Below, one piece after another: positions 45,003-53,318 of a stretch of DNA of 64,000 nucleotides. Source of the stretch: an uncultured Sphingomonas sp. (GTDB lineage: Bacteria; Pseudomonadota; Alphaproteobacteria; Sphingomonadales; Sphingomonadaceae). Below the pieces are notes generated by a model, which made no database searches, had not been told where the DNA came from, and was given only the letters and a program-made list of their open reading frames with translations. Both the position numbers and the translations under genes were made by a program. The stretch lies in NCBI RefSeq assembly GCF_913774285.1, contig NZ_CAJYHX010000025.1, positions 173,125-237,124 on the forward strand, read 5' to 3'. Within the stretch, counting starts at the first letter, position 1; each line of letters opens with the position of its first letter.

Positions 45003-45928
45003 GAGCGCTTGCCTTTCGGCGCCGCGACCTCGGCGACCCGATCGATGCGGACGACCTGCTGCTTGCCGGTGCCGAGCCGCAATTCGGCCCGGTCGAAGAT
45101 CCGATCGACGACATAGAAGCGACCGCGCATCCGGTAGTTGACCAGCTCGGCCTCCCCCGTAGCCCCGATCACGAACAGCGGCGGTGCCTCGCCGACCGCG
45201 ATGCTCGCCGGGAACTCGACGAAGGTCTGTCGCCCGTCGTCGAAGGCGCGGAGCGGGCGCCAGGCCGGGCTGTCGCCAGTCACCGTATAGTTGAAGTGCA
45301 GGCTGTCGACCGACAGGCTCGCAGCGATCGGGGCTGTCGCCGCCACCTGGGCTTCCTTCTGCCGGAGCGCGATCAGCTGGTCGGCAGGATAGGTCCAGGA
45401 CAGGGCGGCCATTGCGGTCCGGGACGTTGCCGTAAGCTGGAGATGGTAGCTGCGGCGATCGGTGGTGATCACGAGGTTGGTGGCAAGGCCGCTCGCAGAG
45501 GGCTTCACGAGGATATGCGTGCGCTTGTCGGTTCCGCTTCCGCTGGTGGTGTCGCCGATGACCCAGCGTACCGTATCGCCTGCCGCGACAGCGACGAGGT
45601 TCTCGCCAGACTGCAAGGCAAGGTCGGTCACGGCACCCGGCGCCGTATAGACCTGATAGATCATGCCCTCGCTGAAGGGATAGACCTGCACCGCGTTGAC
45701 GAAGCCCTGGGCCTGCGGCTGCTGGGTAGCTGCGCGATTGGCTGCAGCGACGCGCGCGGCGCCGGGGCTCACGGACTTCCGCAGATGCTTGCTGGCCGGC
45801 GGCTTGGCAGGCGAGGACGCTGTGGCGGACGGCGCAGGGATCGGTTTGACCGGAGGCGGCGGCGCATGCTCCGCCGAGGCGGATACCATGGCGAGGGAAG
45901 CCGCCGATAGGGCGAGCAAGCGCTTCAT
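44999..45928 (-). CDS. trbG: Conjugal transfer protein TrbG (VirB9-like)
   Basis: The 309-residue protein has a signal peptide (1-19, MVSASA), a proline-rich segment, and VirB9 signatures YQVYTAPGAVTDLALQSGE, HILVKPSASGLATNLVITTDRR and a C-terminal RFYVVDRIFDRAELRLG. It forms part of the outer-membrane core complex with TrbI. Both ends overlap neighbouring genes by 4 bases. Confidence 0.94.
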   Translation of the reverse strand: MKRLLALSAASLAMVSASAEHAPPPPVKPIPAPSATASSPAKPPASKHLRKSVSPGAARVAAANRAATQQPQAQGFVNAVQVYPFSEGMIYQVYTAPGAVTDLALQSGENLVAVAAGDTVRWVIGDTTSGSGTDKRTHILVKPSASGLATNLVITTDRRSYHLQLTATSRTAMAALSWTYPADQLIALRQKEAQVAATAPIAASLSVDSLHFNYTVTGDSPAWRPLRAFDDGRQTFVEFPASIAVGEAPPLFVIGATGEAELVNYRMRGRFYVVDRIFDRAELRLGTGKQQVVRIDRVAEVAAPKGKRS

Positions 45929-46731
45929 GATTGGACATCCGTGCTGGGCTGCGCCGGGGCAGCGGGATCGACTGGGAAACTGGTCGGCGCTGAGACGGGA
46001 GCGGACGGCGGGAGCATCGGCGTGGCTGCCGGCTTCGGGGCGGCCGGCGCGTCCAGTTCCCGGCTCCAGTCGATCGCATCGACATAGACACCGAGCGGAT
46101 TGCGGCGGAGCGTGTCGGCATCCTTGGGCGGGGTGATCGCGACGGTCAGGATAGCCGTCCAGCGTGACGTGCCGGCCTTGGCGCCGCGTTCAAACGCGGT
46201 CTCGGCCCATTTGACCTGGAACGAGCGATCGGATGCCCGCACCACGCTGGTGACCTGCACCGTTACCGTCTTCTCGCCGATCGCCCCGAACGGATCGGCC
46301 GCGCGGGCATAGTCGCCGAGGAATTGTGCGCCGCGCTTGGTGGCGAAGTCATAGGCGTCCAGCCAGTTCCGACGCACCAGCACCGGATCGAGTGAGCGGC
46401 CACGGACATTGGCGATGAAGCGGGACAGGTGCCAGGCGATCTGCGGGTCGGTCGGGCGGTACCCGGCCTCGGCCTCGGTGACGGCACGCGCCTCTCCCAG
46501 CCGATCGACTTCGACGACATAGGGCGTCACCCGGCTCTGCGCCGACTGCCAGGCGAGCGCACCCGAAAGACCGGTGGCGAGCGCAAGGCATCCGAACGCC
46601 ATCAGCCGCCAGTTCCGCGCCTGCACGCGGGCCGAGCCGATCCGCTCGTCCCAGAGCTGCCCGGCGCGCTGGTACGGCGTCTCGGGCTCGGGGGTTCGTC
46701 CATAGCGCTGGACGGCGCGTCGGAAGACCAT
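45925..46731 (-). CDS. trbF: Conjugal transfer protein TrbF (VirB8-like)
   Basis: The 268-residue protein has a short cytoplasmic N terminus (ETPYQRAGQLWDERIGSARVQA), one membrane helix (about 45-65) and the VirB8 periplasmic domain (VEVDRLGEARAV, WHLSRFIANVR, NPLGVYVDAIDWSREL), then a proline/alanine-rich tail. It is an inner-membrane assembly factor of the type IV secretion channel. Confidence 0.93.
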   Translation of the reverse strand: MVFRRAVQRYGRTPEPETPYQRAGQLWDERIGSARVQARNWRLMAFGCLALATGLSGALAWQSAQSRVTPYVVEVDRLGEARAVTEAEAGYRPTDPQIAWHLSRFIANVRGRSLDPVLVRRNWLDAYDFATKRGAQFLGDYARAADPFGAIGEKTVTVQVTSVVRASDRSFQVKWAETAFERGAKAGTSRWTAILTVAITPPKDADTLRRNPLGVYVDAIDWSRELDAPAAPKPAATPMLPPSAPVSAPTSFPVDPAAPAQPSTDVQS

Positions 46732-46734
46732 CGG

Positions 46735-48033
46735 CTAGTCCCTTTCCTTGATGTCTGGGGTTGCGGAAGCGCCGCCGCGATCGCCCTGCTGAAGAGCGTG
46801 CAAGGCGACCTGGCGGTGATGACGGGTGGTCTGCTGGCGCTGCATGGCGTGGGCCCATGCGGGCACGGCTTCTTCGGCGGCGGACTGCGAGCCGGTATCG
46901 CCGCCCGTGCGATTGAGCGCGTTCCAGGCTGCCTGGCGGCCGCGTGAGGCCGCCTCGCCCAGGCCAAGCGCGCTGGAGGCCCGCGCGCGTGCGGCATTGC
47001 CGGCGGCGCGAGCCACCCCGCCCAGCCCCGCCGACATGGTCGGCGCTGCTGCCGTCTCCTTGCCCAGCGTGTATGCCGTGGAAGCAGCCGATCCCATCGC
47101 GGTACCTGCGCGGACGGCCCCCAGCGCGGCACCGCCCAACATGCGGGCACCGCCGACGGCAGCACCGCCGGCAAGCATTGCCATGCCGGCCGCGCCGACC
47201 GTGGTGCCAAGCGCCGCGCCCGCGCCGAGCTGCGGCGCACCGGACACGAGGCCCGAAGCGATTCCGGGTCCGAAGATGCCCAGCCCGAAGAGCGTCAGGC
47301 TGGCGAGCATCAGGCTCATCGCCTGGCCGATATCGGGCTCCTGCCCCTGCAGCGCGCTGGTGAACTCGCTGAAGAAATTGGCGCCGATGCCGACGATGAC
47401 GGCGAGCACCATCACCTTGATGCCCGACGAGACGACATTGCCGAGCACCCGCTCGGCGAGGAAGCTGGTGCGGTTCCAAAGCGCGAAGGGCACGAGGAGG
47501 AAGCCGGCGAGCGAGGTCAGCTTGAACTCGACGATCGTGACGAACATCTGCACGGCGAGCAGGAAGAAGGTCAGGATCACGACCGCCCAGGCGAACAGCA
47601 GCACCGCGATCGTCAGGAAGTTGTCGAAGAAGGTCGTGAAGCCCATCAGCTGCGACACCTGGTCGAGCAACGGCCATGCGGCGGCGAAGCCCGTGCCGGC
47701 GAGACGACCGGGCTTGAGCAGATCCTCGGCGGACAGCGTGCCCCCGCCGGCGGTCAGCCCGGCCTGCGCGAACGAGCGGAAGATGATGTCGGCAAGCGTC
47801 GAGAAGCTGTTCAGGATGAACGCGAACGCGCCGATGTAGAGGATCTTGCGCAGGAAGCGGCCGATGACATTGTCCTCGCCGCCCATCGCCCAGAACAGGC
47901 CAGCCAGCGTGATGTCGATGCCGATCAGGGTCGCGGTAAGGAAGCGGATATCCCCGCCCAGCAGACCGAACCCGCTGTCGATGTAGCGGGTGAAGGCAGC
48001 CAGGAAGCGATCGATGACGTTGAGGTCGTTCAC
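46735..48033 (-). CDS. trbL: Conjugal transfer protein TrbL (VirB6-like)
   Basis: The 432-residue polytopic inner-membrane protein begins NDLNVIDRFLAAFTRYIDSG and has about six helices (30-290), including LLGGDIRFLTATLIGIDITL, then a long Gly/Ala-rich cytoplasmic tail. The GTG at 48033 gives the standard family N terminus; the open frame extends further without similarity. VirB6-like proteins form part of the DNA conduit. A separate trbK entry-exclusion gene, often between trbJ and trbL, is not seen in the 113-bp gap. Confidence 0.92.
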   Translation of the reverse strand: MNDLNVIDRFLAAFTRYIDSGFGLLGGDIRFLTATLIGIDITLAGLFWAMGGEDNVIGRFLRKILYIGAFAFILNSFSTLADIIFRSFAQAGLTAGGGTLSAEDLLKPGRLAGTGFAAAWPLLDQVSQLMGFTTFFDNFLTIAVLLFAWAVVILTFFLLAVQMFVTIVEFKLTSLAGFLLVPFALWNRTSFLAERVLGNVVSSGIKVMVLAVIVGIGANFFSEFTSALQGQEPDIGQAMSLMLASLTLFGLGIFGPGIASGLVSGAPQLGAGAALGTTVGAAGMAMLAGGAAVGGARMLGGAALGAVRAGTAMGSAASTAYTLGKETAAAPTMSAGLGGVARAAGNAARARASSALGLGEAASRGRQAAWNALNRTGGDTGSQSAAEEAVPAWAHAMQRQQTTRHHRQVALHALQQGDRGGASATPDIKERD

Positions 48034-48146
48034 GGTGGCGATGTCCTGCGCTGGAGGAGTGCCGCGAGACGGGACCGGGGGTGAGAGCCCCGCCCCGCGG
48101 CGGACGACGGCGGGAGGCAAGACCGCCGCCGCCCTGGCCGGCGGCG

Positions 48147-48887
48147 CTACCTGGGGGTGTAGGCCGAGCCGGAGCCGAGGAACCTGCGGGTTGCCGCGCG
48201 CGCGTCGATCTCGGCCTGGGCGCGGCGCGCATGCTCGATCGCCTCGGCGCGGTACTGCGCGGCCATCATGTTCTGGATCTGGAACTGCTGCTTGGCGGCG
48301 AGCGCGAGCAGCTGGTTGGTCGCCTGCTGCGCCTGGAGCGCACCCTCCGCGCCCTGGCTCTTGGCAACGATCCCGCTCAGCGCCTGGGCATCGGCCGTGA
48401 CATTCTCGGTCACCTGCGCCTGGACGGTCATCGTCTGCTGATAGGCCGACATGGCGGTATCGAGGCGGGCACGCGCGGCGACGACCTGCTCGTTGGTCCG
48501 GAGCGCCGCCGAGAAGCTCTGCGGGAAGAGCTGGCGGAACTGCTGGTCGAGCCCGGACACGCGGAACTGGATGGCTTGCGCCTGCCCCATCAGCCGGTCG
48601 ACCTGCTGCAGCGTCTGGGTGAGCGCCTGGAGCTCGGGGAAGTCGATCCGGGTCAGGTTCTTGGCCTGGTTGATCAGCATCGTCGCTTCGTTCTGGAGCG
48701 ACTGGATCTGGTTTTTGATCTGTTGGAGGGTGCGCGCGGCAGTGAGGAGGTTCTGGCTGTAGTTGCTGGGATCGAACACGGTGAACTGCGCGCGGGCCGG
48801 CGTGCAGGTCAGCGCCATGGCGAGCGATCCGGCCGTGCCGACGCCCAGGGCGCTCGCGACCAGATATTTGCGGGTGCGGATACGCAT
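48147..48887 (-). CDS. trbJ: Conjugal transfer protein TrbJ (VirB5-like)
   Basis: The 246-residue periplasmic protein has a signal peptide (1-33, cleavage after TPARA), then FTVFDPSNYSQNLLTAARTLQQIKN split over helices, and a long helical bundle typical of TrbJ/VirB5, thought to sit at the pilus tip. AAGGAG 8 bases ahead of the ATG at 48887 fixes the start; it follows trbE by 4 bp. Confidence 0.92.
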   Translation of the reverse strand: MRIRTRKYLVASALGVGTAGSLAMALTCTPARAQFTVFDPSNYSQNLLTAARTLQQIKNQIQSLQNEATMLINQAKNLTRIDFPELQALTQTLQQVDRLMGQAQAIQFRVSGLDQQFRQLFPQSFSAALRTNEQVVAARARLDTAMSAYQQTMTVQAQVTENVTADAQALSGIVAKSQGAEGALQAQQATNQLLALAAKQQFQIQNMMAAQYRAEAIEHARRAQAEIDARAATRRFLGSGSAYTPR

Positions 48888-48891
48888 CACA

Positions 48892-51330
48892 TCACTCCTT
48901 GTCTTGAGGGTCGGGGAAGGTAGCGAGGAGCTCGGCGGCCCAGTCGAGGCCGCGATCGGCGAGGAAGTGCGCGGCGAAGTCGGCGTGCCCGCCCTCGGCG
49001 AGCATCGCGTCGATGCGGGCCTGTGTCGCAGCATCGGAGGCGCCGCACAGGGCCAGCGCGATCGGGCCCAGCCCCAGCTCGAACAGGCTGTTGCCGCGCG
49101 CGGACTGCAGGTAATAGTGGCGCTTCGGCGTCGCGCGGCTGACCAGCTCGATCTGCCGCTGGTTGAGCCCGAACCGCACATAGGCCTCGCGGCTCTGCGG
49201 CTCGAGCGCTCGGTCGTTGGGCAGCAGGATGCGCTGCGGACAGCTTTCGAGGATGGCGGGCGCGATGCTGCTCGACGCAATGTCGGCAAGGCTCTGGGTC
49301 GCGAACAGCACGGCGACATTCTTCTTGCGTAGCACCTTCAGCCATTCGCGGATGCGTGCGGCGAACAGGGGATGGTCGAGGAAGATCCAGGCCTCGTCGA
49401 GGATCAGCAACGTCGGCCGACCGTCGAAGCGCTCCTCCAGGCGGTGGAACAGGTAGGTCAGCACCGGCGCGATCACGCCGGCCTGCCCCATCAGCGCCTC
49501 GGTCTCGAAACACTGGACATCGGCGAAAGCGAACTGCTGCTCGGCTGCGTCCAGCAGCCGGCCATAGGCACCTTCGAGCGTATAGGCGCTAAGCGCGGTG
49601 CGCAGCGCGTTCGACTGGAGCAGCAGCACCAGCCCGGTCAGGGTACGCTCTTCCACCGGCGCCGAGGCAAGGCTGCCGAGCGCCGACCAGACCGCGTCCT
49701 TGACCTCGGGCGTGACCAGCACCTTCTCGTGCGCGAGCAGCGCCGCGATCCATTCGGCGGCCCAGCTCCGCTCGGCGGCATCCTCGATCCCGCGGAGCGG
49801 CTGGAAGGCCAGCGTGTGCCCCGCATCGGCGCCCATCCCCAGCGCATGGTGGGCGCCACCCATCGCCAGCACGGCGGCGCGGGCCGAGAAGCCCTTGTCG
49901 AAGATATAGACCTGCGCGTCGGCGTAGCGGCGGAACTGCAGGGCGATCAGCGCCAGCAGCACCGACTTGCCGGCACCGGTAGGTCCGACCACCAGCATGT
50001 GACCGACATCGCCGACATGGGTCGACAGCCGGAACGGCGTTGATCCGGCGGTGCTGGCGTGGAGCAGCGGCGGACCGTCCAGATGCGCATTGCGGCTCGG
50101 CCCCGCCCAGACCGACGACAGCGGCATCAGATGGGCAAGGTTCAGCGTATGAACGAGCGGCTGGCGGACATTGGCGTAGACCTGCCCCGGCAGCGACGAG
50201 AGCCAGGCCTCGACGGCGTTGACGCCCTCGCGGATGCAGGTGAAGCCGAGCCCGCCCACGATCCGCTCGACCTGCCGGACCTTGTCCTCGACTTGTGCGC
50301 GATCACTGTCCATCACCGTGATCGTGGTGGTCAGGTAGCCAAAGGCGACATGGTCGCCGCCCAGCACCTGCAGCGCCAGATCGGCATCCACCAGCTTGTT
50401 GTCGGCATCGCTGTCGAGCAGCTGCGATGGCTGGTTGTACATCACCTCCCGCAGAAGCGCGGTGACCGACTTGCGCTTGTTGAACCACTGCCGACGGATT
50501 TTGGTCAGCGCCTTGGTGGCGTCGCCCTTGTCCAAGGCGAGGAAGCGCGTGACCCAGCGATAGGCGAAGTCCTGGTGGTTGAGGGCATCAAGGATGCCCG
50601 GCCGGCTCATGCTCGGGAAACCAAGGATGGTCAGGGTACGGAGATGATGGTCGCCCAATCGCGGCTCCAGCCCGCCGGTCAGCGGCGTATCGGCGAGCAA
50701 CGCGTCTAGGTAGATCGGCGTGTCCGGCACCGCGACCGCCTTTTGCCGCGTCGAGATCGTGCCGTGCAGGAAGGTCAGTGTCTCGCTGTCATCGAGCGCA
50801 TGAACCTCGGGCATGAAGCTCGCGAACAGGTCGAGCGCACGGTCGGTCTCGGCGATGAAGTGCGCCAGCGCCCCGCGCCAGTCCCGCCCCGCCCCGGCGT
50901 CGGGCCGCTCGACCAGCGACCGTCCGGCGGCCTCGGCGCTGTCAGGCGCCGGAAGCCAGACGAGGGTCAGGTGGTAGCGGCTTTCGAAATTGGCGCCTTC
51001 CCCCATGAATGCCGCGCGGCGCTCCTGGTCGACCAGCCAGGATGCGGCGTCGGGGAAATCGCTGTCGGGATAGGCGGCGGCCTCGCGCCGCTCGGCATTG
51101 AAGAACAGGGCCCAGCGGCTGCCGAACCGCTTGAGCACATTGTTGGCGCGCGCGCAGGCCGAGATCAGCTCGGCCTCGGTGGCGGACTCGAGATCGGGTC
51201 CGCGGAAGCGGAAGGTACGCTGGAAGCTGCCATCCTTGTTGAGGACGACGCCGGGCGCGACCAGCGCCGCCCAGGGAAGATGATCGGCCAGCCTATCCGC
51301 GCGGCGGCAATATTCGGCGAGGTTCAGCAC
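48892..51330 (-). CDS. trbE: Conjugal transfer ATPase TrbE (VirB4-like)
   Basis: The 812-residue protein has the CagE/TrbE N-terminal domain (MLNLAEYCRRADRLADHLPW start, VVLNKDGSFQRTFRFRG), the Walker A motif GPTGAGKS (about 455) and Walker B LLILDEAWIFLD (about 640), with VLFATQSLADIA after it. It powers pilus assembly and substrate transport at the inner membrane. The GTG at 51330 overlaps the end of trbD by 7 bases and has AAGGGA upstream; the long open frame above it is not used. Confidence 0.94.
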   Translation of the reverse strand: MLNLAEYCRRADRLADHLPWAALVAPGVVLNKDGSFQRTFRFRGPDLESATEAELISACARANNVLKRFGSRWALFFNAERREAAAYPDSDFPDAASWLVDQERRAAFMGEGANFESRYHLTLVWLPAPDSAEAAGRSLVERPDAGAGRDWRGALAHFIAETDRALDLFASFMPEVHALDDSETLTFLHGTISTRQKAVAVPDTPIYLDALLADTPLTGGLEPRLGDHHLRTLTILGFPSMSRPGILDALNHQDFAYRWVTRFLALDKGDATKALTKIRRQWFNKRKSVTALLREVMYNQPSQLLDSDADNKLVDADLALQVLGGDHVAFGYLTTTITVMDSDRAQVEDKVRQVERIVGGLGFTCIREGVNAVEAWLSSLPGQVYANVRQPLVHTLNLAHLMPLSSVWAGPSRNAHLDGPPLLHASTAGSTPFRLSTHVGDVGHMLVVGPTGAGKSVLLALIALQFRRYADAQVYIFDKGFSARAAVLAMGGAHHALGMGADAGHTLAFQPLRGIEDAAERSWAAEWIAALLAHEKVLVTPEVKDAVWSALGSLASAPVEERTLTGLVLLLQSNALRTALSAYTLEGAYGRLLDAAEQQFAFADVQCFETEALMGQAGVIAPVLTYLFHRLEERFDGRPTLLILDEAWIFLDHPLFAARIREWLKVLRKKNVAVLFATQSLADIASSSIAPAILESCPQRILLPNDRALEPQSREAYVRFGLNQRQIELVSRATPKRHYYLQSARGNSLFELGLGPIALALCGASDAATQARIDAMLAEGGHADFAAHFLADRGLDWAAELLATFPDPQDKE

Positions 51331-51596
51331 GCGAAATATCCCTTCTGCCGAAGGTGGCGAAGCAGGACGGGCGCGAAGTCCGGGTCTCGCCGCGCCGCGA
51401 ACACGGCGATGCTGTGCCCGACCGCCCAGAGCGCTAGCCCCGCCAGCCACTGCTGAAGCCCAAGGCCGACCGCCGCCGCGACCGTCCCATTGACGATCGC
51501 GATCCCGCGCGGGGCCCCGGCGAGCAGGATCGGCGAGCCCAGGCTCGCATGGATCGGCGCCTCGAAGCCCGGCAGGTGCTGGCCGGTGCCGCTCAT
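51324..51596 (-). CDS. trbD: Conjugal transfer protein TrbD (VirB3-like)
   Basis: The 90-residue protein has two membrane helices (about 27-65) and the VirB3-like opening LPGFEAPIHASLGSPILLAGAPR. It is a small inner-membrane component that works with TrbE. It overlaps trbC by 4 bases (ATGA) and trbE by 7. Confidence 0.93.
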   Translation of the reverse strand: MSGTGQHLPGFEAPIHASLGSPILLAGAPRGIAIVNGTVAAAVGLGLQQWLAGLALWAVGHSIAVFAARRDPDFAPVLLRHLRQKGYFAC

Positions 51597-51922
51597 GCGA
51601 CCAGCGCTCCCCCGCCAAAGCTGAAGAAGCTAAGGAAGAAGCTCGAGGCGGCAAACGCGATCGACAGCCCGAACACGATCTGGATAAGCCGCCGGAAGCC
51701 GCCGCTGCTCTCGCCGAACGCCAGCGACAGGCCGGTCGTGATGATGACGATGACGGCAACGATCTTGGCGACCGGCCCCTGGACAGACTCGAGCACCTGC
51801 TGGAGCGGTTCCTCCCACGGCATCCCCGACCCCGCGGCATGGGCCGAGGTGGCAAATGCGATGCCGATGGCGGCAAGCTCGACGAGGCGCGCGCGGCGTG
51901 CAGGGATCCTGGCTAATTGCAT
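51593..51922 (-). CDS. trbC: Conjugal transfer pilin TrbC (VirB2-like)
   Basis: The 109-residue protein has a signal segment (about 1-30, ending SAHA) followed by GSGMPWEEPLQQVLESVQGPVAK and two hydrophobic helices (52-70, 80-105), the layout of VirB2/TrbC pilins, which in some systems are cyclised. AAGGAG 6 bases before the ATG at 51922 sets the start, 3 bp after trbB. Confidence 0.93.
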   Translation of the reverse strand: MQLARIPARRARLVELAAIGIAFATSAHAAGSGMPWEEPLQQVLESVQGPVAKIVAVIVIITTGLSLAFGESSGGFRRLIQIVFGLSIAFAASSFFLSFFSFGGGALVA

Positions 51923-51924
51923 GA

Positions 51925-52914
51925 TCAATCTCCTTCGGGGCTGGGGGGCAAGAGAAGGTCGGCGAGCGCGTAGCTGCCGGTGTCCGGGTCGAGCCCGGCA
52001 ACGCGGGCGACCTGCGAGACGCGGCGGTCGAGACCGCAGCCGGATACGAACACGATGACGTCGATCGCCTCGGCGATGAGTTGGCGCGGCACGGTGATCA
52101 CCGCCTCCTGCACCAGGCCTTCGATGCGGGTGAGCGCGGACAGCGCGCTGTTGGCGTGGACCGTGGCGATGCCGCCGGGATGACCGGTGTTCCACGCTTT
52201 GAGCATGTCGAGCGCCTCGGGCCCACGGACCTCGCCGACGATGATGCGATCGGGGCGCAGCCGGAGGGTCGAGCGGACCAGGTCTGCCATGGTCACGACG
52301 CCGGACCGTGTGCGCAGCGCGACCGTATCGGCTGCCGGGCTCTGCAGCTCGCGCGTGTCTTCGATCAGGAGAATGCGCTCGTCGAGGCACGCCATTTCGG
52401 CTAGCAGCGCATTGGCGAGCGTGGTCTTGCCTGAACTGGTCCCGCCGGCGATCAGGATGTTGTGGCGGAGGAGGACGCAGGCTTTCAGTCGGTCGGCAGC
52501 CAGCCGGCTCATGACGCCATCGGCAACATAGTCGTCGAGCCGATAGAGGCGCTCGGCCGGCTTGCGGATCGAGAAGCATGGCGCGGTCGACACCGGCGGC
52601 AACACGCCCTCGAACCGCTCCCCTGCCCGCCCTTCCTCGTGGGCCGGAAGCTCGGCCGACACGATGGGAGCATCGCCGTGCACCTCGGCGCGCGCATGCG
52701 CGGCGACAAGCCGGATGATCCGTTCGACCTGCGCGGCCTCCATGCGTAGCCCCGTGTCGGAACGCCCCTCCCCCAACCGGTCCAGCCGGAGCGCGCCGTC
52801 GGGGTTGACCATGATCTCGGTGACGCGCGGATCGGCGAGCGCTGCGGCGATCGCCGGGCCCATGGCCGTACGCAGCATTGCGCGCCGCCTATCGCCGGAG
52901 ACGCCGGCGGTCAC
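51925..52914 (-). CDS. trbB: Conjugal transfer ATPase TrbB (VirB11-like)
   Basis: The 329-residue protein has an N-terminal domain (DPRVTEIMVNPDGALRLDRLG) and a RecA-like ATPase with Walker A GGTSSGKTT, the Asp box ILLIEDTREL, RPDRIIVGEVRGPEALDM and TGHPGGIATVHANSA (His box). It is a hexameric traffic ATPase of the secretion system. The GTG start overlaps the upstream regulator stop (GTGA). Confidence 0.95.
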   Translation of the reverse strand: MTAGVSGDRRRAMLRTAMGPAIAAALADPRVTEIMVNPDGALRLDRLGEGRSDTGLRMEAAQVERIIRLVAAHARAEVHGDAPIVSAELPAHEEGRAGERFEGVLPPVSTAPCFSIRKPAERLYRLDDYVADGVMSRLAADRLKACVLLRHNILIAGGTSSGKTTLANALLAEMACLDERILLIEDTRELQSPAADTVALRTRSGVVTMADLVRSTLRLRPDRIIVGEVRGPEALDMLKAWNTGHPGGIATVHANSALSALTRIEGLVQEAVITVPRQLIAEAIDVIVFVSGCGLDRRVSQVARVAGLDPDTGSYALADLLLPPSPEGD

Positions 52915-53318
52915 TGGCCGGGCTCCGAGCCGCCGATCGTCCTGCGCCCAGCGGCGACCTGCCGGCCGACCTGGGTGACGAACGCCTCGAACCGCTTCGC
53001 CCCCATGGCACGCCCCGCCTGGTCGCTCTCGGCAAGAGGCGCGTGGATGGCGAGTTCGTAGCGGACGAACAGTGCCAGGGTCTCGAGCAGGACATGCTCG
53101 TTCCGCTCGATCCTGCCGATGGCTGTCGTCATCCGGTCCAGCCGCAGGCCGAAGCGCTCCTCCAGTTCCGAGACGCCGCGCCGATTGAGCCAGGCAGTCA
53201 CGGCATCCGCCAGGATCGCCGACTTCGACGCACCCGGCTTTGCGGCGAGCGCCTCCAGCCGATCGCTGAGCGGCTTTGGCAGGAAGAGCTGATGGCGGAC
53301 CTTCTCGACCATGGTCAC
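52911..53318 (-). CDS. Ribbon-helix-helix (CopG-like) regulator of the trb operon
   Basis: The 135-residue protein begins with a ribbon-helix-helix fold (VRHQLFLPKPLSDRLEALAA, SKSAILADAVTAWLNRRG), followed by a helical C-terminal region of unknown role. It occupies the usual place between traG and trbB in alphaproteobacterial elements and probably controls transfer gene expression. The GTG overlaps the traG stop and its stop overlaps trbB, both as GTGA. An internal ATG two codons on is an alternative start. Confidence 0.87.
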   Translation of the reverse strand: MTMVEKVRHQLFLPKPLSDRLEALAAKPGASKSAILADAVTAWLNRRGVSELEERFGLRLDRMTTAIGRIERNEHVLLETLALFVRYELAIHAPLAESDQAGRAMGAKRFEAFVTQVGRQVAAGRRTIGGSEPGQ